A stretch of 64,000 nucleotides of DNA from Stieleria sp. JC731 (GTDB lineage: Bacteria > Planctomycetota > Planctomycetia > Pirellulales > Pirellulaceae), in NCBI RefSeq assembly GCF_020966635.1, contig NZ_JAJKFQ010000011.1, forward strand, positions 930,001 through 994,000, written 5' to 3'. Under the pieces are notes generated by a model. The model worked only from the letters and a program-made list of their open reading frames with translations, was not told where the DNA came from and ran no database searches. Every line of letters starts with the position of its first letter. Within the stretch, counting starts at the first letter, position 1. Shown in pieces: positions 34,741 through 45,268 of the stretch. The position numbers were made by a program, and so were the translations under genes.

Positions 34741-37700
34741 ATGTCGTCGACATGGTTCGATTGGCGTGTTGATTTGTCTTGTCGTGTTGCCAAATCGCAT
34801 GACAACAAATTGTCTAGCAGCAAAAGTCAATCCGGCAAATCGCAAGTCAGCTCAAAGCGATTGCTGCTCACAGGACTTTTGGCATGCTGCACCGCGAGCG
34901 GAATGATCGGAGGTCTCGCGCCCGTTTCCGGACAAGGAACTGAAGCGGTAACAGGTAACAGCGACTCATCAAACGCAACCAAAGAATCGCCAGAACAAGA
35001 ATCACCAGAACAGCAGCGCGAGCGCATCACTGCGGAACGGTTTTTGACAGTGCTGCTGCGAAGACCGACACGCGGCACATCGCTTGATCGCGTCTTCAGC
35101 TATCACATCGGGCGTGGTGACATCGGCGACTTGATCGAACGGCTGAGCAAAGAATCGACACAGCAAGCCGATGACGAAGCGACCGGACGCTACATGATGG
35201 TTGTCGGACTGTTGCAGCTTCAGCGTGGCGAGGACGCCGAAGCGGTCAAAGCGTTGACCGTCGCAAAGAACAAGCTTCCACAAGATCCGTTGGCATCGAA
35301 CTACCTTGGCGAAGCCCTGCTGTTGGTCGGGCAGGAAAATGAGGCCACCGAAGCGTTTGCCGATGCTTTGGAAAAAGATCCGCCGAAGCAAGAGTACTTA
35401 AAGATCGCCGGTGCACTCGGACGGCTTCATCAGCGAGCCGGACGACAGGAAGAGGCGTTGCAGGTTTGGAAACAACTTGAAGAAGCCTTCCCTGGTGATC
35501 AACGGGTGCGAGAACGGATCGCACATATCCTGGTCGAAGAAGGCGATATCGAAGGGGCTTTGCAGCGTTACGAAGCTTTATCCAAAGCGGCTCGAACCGA
35601 CAATGAGAAAGTTGTCTATGCGATGCGTGCCGCGGAGCTTCAAATCCGTTCCGGGCAGAAAGAGGATGCGATCAAACGTCTGGAATCATTGATCGCCCGT
35701 TTGCGTCCGGGAAGCTATCTCCACAACGAAGCCCGTCGCAGAATCGAATCGGCATTTCTGGGCGGTGCGGACTATGCCGGATTGGCCAGCTACTACGAAA
35801 ACTGGATCGGCGAACATCCTGATGATGTCGACGCGATCGTGCGACTCGCCAGAACCCTTTCGGTCCAAGGCCGGACTCCCGAAGCGATCGAGTGGTTCGA
35901 AAAGGCCATCAAGCGTGCGCCCTCTGAAACAGAACCACGCCTGGCACTGATCGATGCGTATGTCGCCGCAGAACGGTTCGGTGACGCGGCCGAACAATAC
36001 CAAGAATTATCAGAAATCGATCAGGACAACCCCGACCATCTGGTTCGCTGGGGACAAGTCATCCTGCAGGATAAAAAACAAGACAAAGAGCAGCGTGAAC
36101 AGGACGCCGCTGACGTCTGGATGCGGCTTGCCGAACTACGCAGCGAAGACGCCGTTGTGCAGTCACAGGTGGCGGATCTGTTGCGCGACGCGGGCCTCGA
36201 AGAACTCGCGCTCAAGCAGTATCGCAAAGCGCTCGACTCTGCACCGCAAGAACCGCAGTACAAAGAGTATTTGGGTGAATATTTGCACAAACTTGATCGC
36301 AAGGATGAAGCGATCACCGTTTGGAAGTCGCTTGCCGAAGGCGATCTGCGGACGCGAAAAAACCTCGTGCGACTGGCTGAAATCTTCAAGCAATTTGACC
36401 GTTTCGATGATGCTTTGAAGGTGATGTCCGAAGCCTGTCAGCTGGACCCAACCATTGACGAACGACTTCAGTTTGCACAGTGGCTGCGTGAAGACGAGCA
36501 GTTCGACGAATCGATTGAGCAAATTCAGTCGGCGTCAAAATTGGCCGAATCGCTTGACGATGCCGAGCGAGTTTTTGCAGAAGAAGTCAAAACCTATCAA
36601 GCGGCTGGAAAGTTAGAAGAACGAATTGCCGAGCTGGTTGCCGTTGTTGACGCCGATAACGATGACTCGACAGCATGGCGACGCCTCGCGGTTCTCTACA
36701 ACGCATCGCAACAACCGCGTGAAGCGACCGAGGCGATCGAAAAGGCCATCGAACTGACGCCAGACTCGGTCGAGTCGTTAGTCATTGCGGCTCAGATGTA
36801 CGAAGATTCGGCGCGGCTTCGAGAAGCGATTCAAAAGCGACGGTTGTTGGCTGATACCGATAGCCGCTTTCGAAGCGGCCACTTGCAGAAACTGTCGTCG
36901 CTCTATTTGCAGATTGGCGAACAAGACAAAGCGATGAGTATCGGTGACGAACTGCTGGCATCGTCTGGCGGATCGGTCGAATCGTTCCGGTTTTACGCTG
37001 ACCTTTGTGCTCGGTTAGGCAAAATCGACTTGCGTCTGGATTCGCTTCGTCGATGTGTTCGCATGAATCCTCGCAGCATCGAAGCCCAGCGGATGTTGGC
37101 AACGCAATTGGCAGAGGATTTTAAAACCGATCAAGCGATCGAATTGTATTGGCAGATGTTGGACGAGAGTGACGATCTCGATGTCCAACGTGGGATCGTT
37201 GAACAGTTGGCCGACCTCTACCTACGGTCGAACCGCTTGGATCAGTTGATTACTCGTCTTGAAATCCGTGGTCGCGAGTCAGGTGATCGACGCAGCACGA
37301 CAGATTTAACCGCTAGTGCATATGCTCAAGTCGGAGACGTCGGCCTTGCGATTCAAACACTCGAAGGTCTGCTGCAAGAAAGCGGTCGTGACACGATGTT
37401 GCTGGAACGTCTTGTGACTTTGTCGCAGCAGGCAGGCGAATACGACGAAGCGTTAAGTTTGCAGCGGCAACTGACGAGGTTGTCACCGGATCGCAAAAAC
37501 GAAGCCATGCTCGCGTCACTATTGCTCGATACGGGAGCACTAACTGAAGCCGAAGCCATTTGGACAAAGCTCAGCGAATCGGCATCGGATTCCAAACAGC
37601 TAACTCGCAATTTAAATCGATTGCTCAACACCAGTGAGCTCGAATTGGCAATCAAGCTGGCAAACAACGCTTTGCAGAGCGACAGCAAAAATTGGGAGAT

Positions 37701-40700
37701 GCTTGTCAATTTAATGGCGCTGCAGGCGAAAGCCGGAGACTGGGAAAAGTCGGCAAGCACCGCTGACCAAATCATCTCATTGGATTTACCCGACTCGACG
37801 CTTCCTGAGGGCGGGAAGCCATACGAAAAGTTTCGTACCGTTCAAGGGCGAAACTATCCGAATCCCCCTATCCGTTACGTGCGATATAGCAATCTGTATT
37901 CGCTTCAGCGGCTCGTCGACGAGCGATATGGGTACTCCAGTAATTCTCAGTTGCCTACGCCGATGGATTTGGGGCAGGCCAAAATCATGGCCCTTTACTG
38001 CAAGACAACCTATCGGCTTCGTGAGGGAGAGGATGTCGCTGCGGAAGCGAATGAGCTTGAGAAAAAGGCGATGGCTGATGACGCGACTGCAGATCAGGTC
38101 TGGGATGCGTACATTGCCCATGCGATCGTGTCGGCGGCGTCGCAGACAAATACGATCTCTTACCAGGATCCGTCCAATTGGGACCTCCTTTGGTTACTTC
38201 AAGAGAAAGATCCGGAATCTGGGGAGTACATCATCGGGTCAATGTTGATGACAAGGGCACGGAATTACCAACGGACCGGATTTACGGTCCAGCCGATGCC
38301 CGAAGATCGATTGGACTGGTTGCGAGAAAGGGTTGAAAATCCAGAAGCCGAATCTAGCACGGACTCTTTCGGCCAGATGTCTAGGAATTGGTTGGAATTC
38401 TACATCGCTGAATTGCGAATTGCCGGTCAACGAGAGAAGTCAAGCCAGTACGCCGAAACGTTCGTGACGTCTCTGGTGGAGGACCTAGCTTCGGAGACGA
38501 TGCAACCACCGGAATTGTCATTGGCTTTGTCGCAGGTAGCACTCTATGGCAATGACGATCAGCTATGGAAGGTGATCAATGTCGTTCGAGAAAAGCCAGA
38601 TGTGACTTATGCCAACTCCGGTGCCAACGTCAATGCGGTGGCGTTGACCAGCTTTAGTAACACGCAACGCGTCACAGATGGATTAAGTCTCGGTATTGAA
38701 GATGAGACTTTCCGTGAGCGTCTGTTCCAATTGATTGACCGTGTCGTTCAGGTCACGGCGGAACAGCCCTTACAGCAACGTCACATTTCGATAGGAAACG
38801 TTGGCGGGGCACGCAGCACTTACAAATATGTCAATGGAAACTATCGGCAAGTCACCATCGATTTCCCTCCTCGCGGTTTAGGGCCCGACGACTCGTTGCT
38901 TCAGCAATTCCATAATGTTTGGGAACAACTCGACGAAAAAGATTTAACGGCAACCTGGCTCACCTGGATCTCAGACAGGCTGTCCGAAGTCGAACAACCG
39001 GTCGACCAGGTTTGGCAGCGAATGATGCTGGCGTGTGTCTTGCAATGGGACGATCAATCGGGCAAGGCCGCTGATGTTCTTAGCGAGGCCAGCGGAATTG
39101 CCAGCGATTCGATACCGATGCTGGATTCGGATTTGAAGTTGATGCTTGCAGATCTGAATTTGCGTGCCGGACGAAAAGAGGACGCACTATCGGCGATCGA
39201 ATCGATTTCGATTTATGATCGGCAAACGATGGCCATTCGCGAATTTGCCGCCGCAAAGCTAAGTGCCGCTGTCGGCAACGCCGAACGAGCCAAGTTGGCC
39301 GCGCGTCGGCTATTTGGAGTTCGCCTCAATACCGAAGCACAAATTGAACTGGCCAAGCTGATGGGCGGGCTGGGGATGAAAGATTTGGCGACCGACTTGG
39401 TCCGCCGGATGCGCAGTCGAAGCGGTAGCAGTATCGATCAATTGCAATCGATCATGTCGTTCTTCTATGCCCAGCAACAGAACGAACAAGCCGCCGAGGT
39501 GGCGATGGAGTTGCTCCGTCGCAGCACGCCTACGCAAACCAGTCGCAACTATCGGACGACCGAACAAGTTCGTCGAACCAGTGCGCTGCAAATGCTGGCC
39601 AATACTGGTCGCTTGATGGATCTGATCAAGAAAACGGAAGAGCGTTTTGAAAACGCACCCAACAGTTCCAGAATTCGAATGGAGCTGACGGAAATGTATG
39701 ACGCTGCGGGCCAGAAACAGAAAGCGTTGGCCCTGATGGGTAGCGCCGATCTCGACAGCGTCAACGGTGCGCAGGCTCTTGAGGCCACGGCGAAGCAGTT
39801 CACCCAAGCCGGCAAAATGGATGAAGCCTGCGATGCTTATTTGAAATTGCTTCGTCGCGATCAGTCGCGGTTCAGCAACCAGTTTTATGACATTCTGCAA
39901 CCGTTTGAACGCCAACGGCGATTGCCGGAACTTGCCGATCTGATGATCGAAGTCGGAGTCAAGAAATTTACCCCGTATCGTGTCGCGGAAGTCTGCGATC
40001 GCATGTTGCGTGTCGACGGTCAGTTGCCCAAGGCGAAGGAACTGTTTGCCGTCATGCTGGATTCGGACGACAGCAGTTCGAATTGGAACAACGCGTTAAG
40101 CAACGTTGCGGGCGACGCCAGCAAATTGCTCGATAGCGAGGAATTGGTGCGTAAATTGGCCGACTCAATGGTGCGTAATTCAAAATCCGACCAGGGTTAC
40201 GAAAGACTTTTCGCGGGTTATTCAACACACTCCGATGGTCGCCACAACAACGTGACAACGTACTTCATTCGGCACCTCGAAAAGCAGCCAGAAATGCGCT
40301 CGATTGTGGAGAAGATCGTTAAAGAGCAATTGGCCGAGAACGATCAATGGCATTCGGGCAAAGTCTGGCTGGGACTGCTGTATGTCGCAGACGAGCAGTT
40401 TGCAAAAGCCAAAGAAGTGTTGGAGCCGGTTGTTGCCGAAGATGCAAAGCCGGCGCCAACCTATGACATGATTTGGCTGGTTGGAAGCTACATCGATACG
40501 TTTAAACCGATGGCAGAAACGGCGGATCAGTTTTATCAACGTGCTATGACGTTGACATCGAATCGGAATAGCAGCGAATTCCGCTATTCGTTGCCCGCCC
40601 GCTACTGCAACTTTCTCAAAGACAACGGCAATAAAGAGAAGGCTAGGACGGTCGCGCTGGAAGGAATTGAAAAGTTTGATGATCTCTCAGCCAATTACGG

Positions 40701-43700
40701 CAACGCACAGTATGAAGCTTACCGGAAAATCCAAAGCACCCAATCCATTTTGGAGTTCTTCTCGGGTTTGGGGTATCCGGCGGATGGATTGCGTTTCGCC
40801 AGAGATTTCGATCGATCGCTGTTTCAAAAAGCCGGCCAATACGGGAACGCTCGTCAACAGGAGCAATTTGAAAAGCTAGAGCAGTCTCTGCTGGATGATG
40901 TGTTAAACCAAGGCGGTGTGGCGGCATCACGTTCGTTTGTCAATGCGGCAAACGAGATGAAAGGCGCGGTGGATTTCGCAATCTCGACGGGCGATCAACC
41001 TTTTACCGGCAACGGTTTCTCGTCGATTTGGTTGGACGTGACAGAGCGGGCCGTGCAAAACCCGGAGGCGAAAGGTGATCTCGATGCGTTCGAAAAAGAG
41101 CTTCAGGAAATTGCAGACAATCGTCCCGACGATCAGTCCGTTTCCGCGGCGATCGCTCTGCTGAAAAGCCTGAATGGGGATTCAGGGAAACTTCGCTCGC
41201 TAATCGGTGAATGGTTGCAAAATCCCATCGAGGCCGCTGAAGACGGAAGCGGCAAATCAGAGGTTCGCAAGCGACGCGACTACATCATCCTGTTGGCGAT
41301 ACAGCTGCTAAAAGAAGCGGATCAGAACGACCAACAGCTTCTCATGCAAGCCTTCGATTCCGTGCTTGGCCAGTCTGCAAACGAAGACTGCACGGTCCTG
41401 GCAGAACTCGGAAAAGCATTCTTGAAGCGTGGTGACAAACCAGCAGCCGAAGCAAGCTGGAAACGAGCGGTGACTCCGAACGTCGATCAGTGGAAGCTGC
41501 TGGACTTGTCCGAAGCGGCTGCTAAAAACGCCATGCTTGATCTTTCGGCAGCGGCCTTTGATGCCGCAATCGCAGCCCCCGAACGATCGTCTGCCCTCGA
41601 CGCGCTAAAAAGCAGCGTGTCGTCACTAAGCGATCTATTTGGCTCTGCACAAAGTGGTGCGAGCAGCAACGCGACAAATCCGAACGCCCAAGTCGATGCC
41701 GATGAAATTCGACTGGCAAGACGGATGCTAGAACTAGACAAGGTTTGGCGTGAAGCCGAATTGTGGACGCGGTACGTTTACCAGCCATACGTCAGGTTGG
41801 TCTTGCCGGAGGGTAAAGATCCACGACCGCTTTTCATCGAGACATCGATTAAAAACGGACACGACATCGTTATCGATAGTGTTTTTGATCAGTTGGCCAA
41901 GCGGGTTCACTGGAGCGATAAAACCGACAACCTGCTTAGTAAGATCAAAGGCACCGATATTACGTCTGAGCTGCTGGCGACGTTGGTCTTGCTGCGTGCC
42001 GAGCGCGCAGGCGAGGCACTGAAGCATTTACAGAAAGTCAGTGTTGACGAGATCAACTCGATTCGTAAAGAGCTTCCGCTGCAGGTGATTTCACTCGCGC
42101 TTAAACAAACCGAAACTCGTGAGTATGCGGCGAAACTAGGTTTGTCGCTCATCAACGCTAATCGTCCCACGGAGCGTTATGACAATGTCAATCCTTTCGA
42201 TCACTTGGCGCTGACGATTGGCAAGGTTTGTTTGAATAACAACCTGGATGAAAAACTTGCTTCGCAGGCGCTCCGGGACTACCTGGAACTGACCGAGCAC
42301 TACAACGCTCGCTATACCGATGTTTCGTCGCAGCTTCGACGCCGGGCAAACCAGCTCGAAGAAGTCGCTCGATTGCTACTGCCGCGCGGGATGATGAAGC
42401 AGGCAATGCTATTCCTAGCGATGCGATCGGACGCGTTCAACGCGGGGTTGGATACGTCGTTGGATTGGGTGGGCTGTTGGGCGCTGGAAAGTTACCAGGG
42501 TTCCGGTGACCATGCGGTGGCGTATCACGACCTCGCCGATTGGACATTTTCCGGTGACGGAGCCTTGAATGTGATTCAAACCCTTGCACGTCGGCAGCCG
42601 CTTCCCGATTGGATACCGGCGGATGTCGGTGGACACTATCCACCGTTCCCACCGGTCGCTGATACCGAGTTGCCGATCGTCACGAATTACTACTTCCTGA
42701 CCCGGTTGGCTCAGGAAACCGGGATGAGGCAGGATCTGCTGGATCGGTTGGCGAAAGCACAAGCCAAAGAAAGGGCTGGGGCGGATGTCGCGTTGGCGAT
42801 CGCGTTGGCCGCTTTCGAGATGGAGATCGACCCCGAATTGATCAACCGCATCGGCGAGCGAACTAAATTGGCAACGCCTGAATTTAACGGTCAACGTCAG
42901 CGTGTAACGCTGGCCGCGATGCAGTTGGCATCGATGCTGGCTCAAAAGAAGCAGTTCGAACCGTTTGTAAAACAGGTGACCGATGCAATGCTGCAGCAAA
43001 CCCATTCACAAGGACGCGGGTTCCTGCACCCTTGGATATCGAAGTTCAACTGGAAACATGGCTGGGCAGACTCATCGGATTGGCAAAACTCTGATGCGTT
43101 GGTTCACTGGGCGACCGCGACGCAGGCCAGTTCACACGAACGCTATGAAGGCAAGTTGCCTGCCCATTGGGTTGCTGACGGTGAAGGCAATGTTTCGCAC
43201 GTGGCTGGGTTCGGCTACGACTATTTTTGGTTGAAGTATCCGCTCGAAGGAAACTTCAGCATCGAAATGTCTAGCGAGGATGGTGGTTGGACTGAATCGT
43301 CTGTCATTGTCGACGGAATTGACTACATGCCCAATGGCAGTTCCGAAGCGATCTATGTCAATTCCGATGGTTCGAGTGACTGGGTCAGGCACTTCACGAA
43401 GGATCTAAACAAGAACCAATTGAATGATTGTCGAGTCGTACGTGACGATCAGCACAATAGCTTTTTTGGCAACGGAAAGCTGTTCTACAAAGAGACACGC
43501 TTCAATAGCATGCCGTTTATCGGATTTGCTTGTGGTGGTGACAAAGCTTTGACCATTCACAACATCAAGATCGTTGGCGAACCAACGATTCCACGGGAAG
43601 TCAATTTGATTAACAACCAAAACATGCGTGGTTGGACCGGCGTCTACTATGGATCAAGATTGCCATCTTCAGACATAAATATGGACAAGCAAGATCCGTC

Positions 43701-44283
43701 AGCAGGCGAACCACGCGCGGTCCGTTCACGTCCATCGGTCGACCAAGCAAGTCAGCTGAGCTGGACCGTCAAAGACGGTGAAATCATCAGTGGGCAATTG
43801 AATCAACACGGTCACCAAGACCAGCGGTGCCTGCAGTATCATCGGCCGCTCTGCGACGGGGAAACGCTGCGGTACGAGTTCTTTTATGAACAAGGAAAGA
43901 TCGAAGCTCATCCAACCATTGACCGTGTGGCCTATATGCTGCGACCAGACGGATGCAAACTGCACTGGATGAGTACCGGCAGTTCGTCATGGAGCATCCC
44001 CAAGGGATATGAAGTTTCTGTTCCGGGGGCACCAGAACGAAGCATCGAACTGAAAGAATCCGATTGGAACGAAGTCGAAATCTCACGTGACGGAGATCAA
44101 TTGACGATCAAAGTGAACGGCGACTTGGCTTACCAAGATCAACCGACAACTCGCGATGGAAGCATGGTATTCGGATTCTTTCACGATTCACGTGCGACCA
44201 AAGCTCGAATCCGAAACGTTGTTTTGACTGGGGACTGGCCCGAGAAACTGCCGGAGAACTTGTTCGAGTTCGCTGGTAATTAA
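34741..44283 (+). CDS. Giant secreted TPR-repeat protein with DUF1583-like C-terminus
   Basis: 3180 residues. A long N-terminal basic region precedes a hydrophobic signal (LLLTGLLACCTASGMIGGLAP, about residues 42-62), so the protein should be exported; LLAC could also act as a lipobox. Residues about 100-1020 contain many TPR-like units with a 34-residue rhythm (for example ALDSAPQEPQYKEYLGEYLH, AIELTPDSVESLVIAAQMY). Further helical repeats continue to about 2700. The last 400 residues are beta-rich: two jelly-roll-like segments, the second ending VRNVVLTGDWP, as in DUF1583. It probably acts as a scaffold in the periplasm or on the surface, perhaps binding glycans with the C-terminal domains. 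Single gene divergent from a Ser/Thr kinase. No catalytic residues recognised. Confidence 0.85.
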   Translation: MSSTWFDWRVDLSCRVAKSHDNKLSSSKSQSGKSQVSSKRLLLTGLLACCTASGMIGGLAPVSGQGTEAVTGNSDSSNATKESPEQESPEQQRERITAERFLTVLLRRPTRGTSLDRVFSYHIGRGDIGDLIERLSKESTQQADDEATGRYMMVVGLLQLQRGEDAEAVKALTVAKNKLPQDPLASNYLGEALLLVGQENEATEAFADALEKDPPKQEYLKIAGALGRLHQRAGRQEEALQVWKQLEEAFPGDQRVRERIAHILVEEGDIEGALQRYEALSKAARTDNEKVVYAMRAAELQIRSGQKEDAIKRLESLIARLRPGSYLHNEARRRIESAFLGGADYAGLASYYENWIGEHPDDVDAIVRLARTLSVQGRTPEAIEWFEKAIKRAPSETEPRLALIDAYVAAERFGDAAEQYQELSEIDQDNPDHLVRWGQVILQDKKQDKEQREQDAADVWMRLAELRSEDAVVQSQVADLLRDAGLEELALKQYRKALDSAPQEPQYKEYLGEYLHKLDRKDEAITVWKSLAEGDLRTRKNLVRLAEIFKQFDRFDDALKVMSEACQLDPTIDERLQFAQWLREDEQFDESIEQIQSASKLAESLDDAERVFAEEVKTYQAAGKLEERIAELVAVVDADNDDSTAWRRLAVLYNASQQPREATEAIEKAIELTPDSVESLVIAAQMYEDSARLREAIQKRRLLADTDSRFRSGHLQKLSSLYLQIGEQDKAMSIGDELLASSGGSVESFRFYADLCARLGKIDLRLDSLRRCVRMNPRSIEAQRMLATQLAEDFKTDQAIELYWQMLDESDDLDVQRGIVEQLADLYLRSNRLDQLITRLEIRGRESGDRRSTTDLTASAYAQVGDVGLAIQTLEGLLQESGRDTMLLERLVTLSQQAGEYDEALSLQRQLTRLSPDRKNEAMLASLLLDTGALTEAEAIWTKLSESASDSKQLTRNLNRLLNTSELELAIKLANNALQSDSKNWEMLVNLMALQAKAGDWEKSASTADQIISLDLPDSTLPEGGKPYEKFRTVQGRNYPNPPIRYVRYSNLYSLQRLVDERYGYSSNSQLPTPMDLGQAKIMALYCKTTYRLREGEDVAAEANELEKKAMADDATADQVWDAYIAHAIVSAASQTNTISYQDPSNWDLLWLLQEKDPESGEYIIGSMLMTRARNYQRTGFTVQPMPEDRLDWLRERVENPEAESSTDSFGQMSRNWLEFYIAELRIAGQREKSSQYAETFVTSLVEDLASETMQPPELSLALSQVALYGNDDQLWKVINVVREKPDVTYANSGANVNAVALTSFSNTQRVTDGLSLGIEDETFRERLFQLIDRVVQVTAEQPLQQRHISIGNVGGARSTYKYVNGNYRQVTIDFPPRGLGPDDSLLQQFHNVWEQLDEKDLTATWLTWISDRLSEVEQPVDQVWQRMMLACVLQWDDQSGKAADVLSEASGIASDSIPMLDSDLKLMLADLNLRAGRKEDALSAIESISIYDRQTMAIREFAAAKLSAAVGNAERAKLAARRLFGVRLNTEAQIELAKLMGGLGMKDLATDLVRRMRSRSGSSIDQLQSIMSFFYAQQQNEQAAEVAMELLRRSTPTQTSRNYRTTEQVRRTSALQMLANTGRLMDLIKKTEERFENAPNSSRIRMELTEMYDAAGQKQKALALMGSADLDSVNGAQALEATAKQFTQAGKMDEACDAYLKLLRRDQSRFSNQFYDILQPFERQRRLPELADLMIEVGVKKFTPYRVAEVCDRMLRVDGQLPKAKELFAVMLDSDDSSSNWNNALSNVAGDASKLLDSEELVRKLADSMVRNSKSDQGYERLFAGYSTHSDGRHNNVTTYFIRHLEKQPEMRSIVEKIVKEQLAENDQWHSGKVWLGLLYVADEQFAKAKEVLEPVVAEDAKPAPTYDMIWLVGSYIDTFKPMAETADQFYQRAMTLTSNRNSSEFRYSLPARYCNFLKDNGNKEKARTVALEGIEKFDDLSANYGNAQYEAYRKIQSTQSILEFFSGLGYPADGLRFARDFDRSLFQKAGQYGNARQQEQFEKLEQSLLDDVLNQGGVAASRSFVNAANEMKGAVDFAISTGDQPFTGNGFSSIWLDVTERAVQNPEAKGDLDAFEKELQEIADNRPDDQSVSAAIALLKSLNGDSGKLRSLIGEWLQNPIEAAEDGSGKSEVRKRRDYIILLAIQLLKEADQNDQQLLMQAFDSVLGQSANEDCTVLAELGKAFLKRGDKPAAEASWKRAVTPNVDQWKLLDLSEAAAKNAMLDLSAAAFDAAIAAPERSSALDALKSSVSSLSDLFGSAQSGASSNATNPNAQVDADEIRLARRMLELDKVWREAELWTRYVYQPYVRLVLPEGKDPRPLFIETSIKNGHDIVIDSVFDQLAKRVHWSDKTDNLLSKIKGTDITSELLATLVLLRAERAGEALKHLQKVSVDEINSIRKELPLQVISLALKQTETREYAAKLGLSLINANRPTERYDNVNPFDHLALTIGKVCLNNNLDEKLASQALRDYLELTEHYNARYTDVSSQLRRRANQLEEVARLLLPRGMMKQAMLFLAMRSDAFNAGLDTSLDWVGCWALESYQGSGDHAVAYHDLADWTFSGDGALNVIQTLARRQPLPDWIPADVGGHYPPFPPVADTELPIVTNYYFLTRLAQETGMRQDLLDRLAKAQAKERAGADVALAIALAAFEMEIDPELINRIGERTKLATPEFNGQRQRVTLAAMQLASMLAQKKQFEPFVKQVTDAMLQQTHSQGRGFLHPWISKFNWKHGWADSSDWQNSDALVHWATATQASSHERYEGKLPAHWVADGEGNVSHVAGFGYDYFWLKYPLEGNFSIEMSSEDGGWTESSVIVDGIDYMPNGSSEAIYVNSDGSSDWVRHFTKDLNKNQLNDCRVVRDDQHNSFFGNGKLFYKETRFNSMPFIGFACGGDKALTIHNIKIVGEPTIPREVNLINNQNMRGWTGVYYGSRLPSSDINMDKQDPSAGEPRAVRSRPSVDQASQLSWTVKDGEIISGQLNQHGHQDQRCLQYHRPLCDGETLRYEFFYEQGKIEAHPTIDRVAYMLRPDGCKLHWMSTGSSSWSIPKGYEVSVPGAPERSIELKESDWNEVEISRDGDQLTIKVNGDLAYQDQPTTRDGSMVFGFFHDSRATKARIRNVVLTGDWPEKLPENLFEFAGN

Positions 44284-44480
44284 ATGTTGCCCTTCCGTCC
44301 GTGAAGGTAGCGATCTTCTCGACTGGTTTTGCGAAATCGAAGGCAACCGTGTGACTGATGAAACCTGTAAAGCCATCAGGTTGTTCGGTAATGCTGATTG
44401 CCGTCTCGCCGCAGTCGAACGACTGTCGATCCGTTCGAGTACAACACGCAAGCAAGATCAAGTCGCTGCAGGAGAACGGC

Positions 44481-44993
44481 TTAGGCGGACCCTTCGCGGT
44501 ACGCCTTACCGGCAGCGACGTAGTGATCAGCACCATGCTTAATCATTTCTGAGTGGCGATCGCTTACTTGTCCCCGAACTTTTGCTGGGACGCCCGCGAC
44601 GATCGATTTCGGCGGAACCTCCATACCTTCGGTGACTACCGACCCGGCGGCGATTAGCGAACCTTCGCCGATCTTGGCACCGTTAAGGATGACAGCTCGC
44701 ATACCGATCAGGACGTTGTCCTCGATCGTCGCCCCATGGACGATCGCGCCGTGCCCGACCGTTACTTGGTTTCCTATTATGCACGGGAAACCGGGATCGG
44801 CATGCACGACGCAGTGATCCTGAAGATTGGTTCTGCTACCGATAACAATTTTTTCGGTATCACCACGAATCACCGTGTGAAACAACACCGTGCTGTCGTT
44901 TCCGATGGTCACGTCGCCCAAAATGATTGTTCCCTGGGCACGAAACACCGATTCGTCGATTTGATCGGGGCGAAAATCCGTTTGAAATTTCAT
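44481..44993 (-). CDS. Gamma-carbonic anhydrase-like hexapeptide-repeat protein
   Basis: 170 residues forming a left-handed beta helix: repeated [LIV]-G-x-x hexapeptides run from GDVTIGNDSTVLFHTVIRGD to LIAAGSVVTEG. The residues placing zinc between subunits are seen in HCVVHAD, VGHGAIVHGA and the Arg-Asp pair in VIRGDTEKI-IG. It belongs to the gamma-CA/YrdA/PaaY group of trimeric metal proteins. Carbonic anhydrase or thioesterase-like activity is possible; many members have unclear roles. It stands alone, convergent with the TPR gene. Confidence 0.88.
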   Translation of the reverse strand: MKFQTDFRPDQIDESVFRAQGTIILGDVTIGNDSTVLFHTVIRGDTEKIVIGSRTNLQDHCVVHADPGFPCIIGNQVTVGHGAIVHGATIEDNVLIGMRAVILNGAKIGEGSLIAAGSVVTEGMEVPPKSIVAGVPAKVRGQVSDRHSEMIKHGADHYVAAGKAYREGSA

Positions 44994-45268
44994 GATTGGG
45001 TAGGCAATTGACGATCAGGACTAAACCGAAACGAACTTCCTGGGCTGCTTTCGATAATCGTTGCACCAGAAGTGTCATCGCGATTGGGGAAGCACGAGTC
45101 GACCGTGCGGTACCGCGAGATGCTTCTTGGTGGTTGGATGAACCCGTTTTCATTCGCTTTGACTATTCAGACAGAGCCTAGCAAATCGAGGGCCTGCCGG
45201 AACACGCTGGTTTTGCACATTGGTATACTCGAACAATCGATCGTAATCGTTGCACAGTTGGCAGTAAG

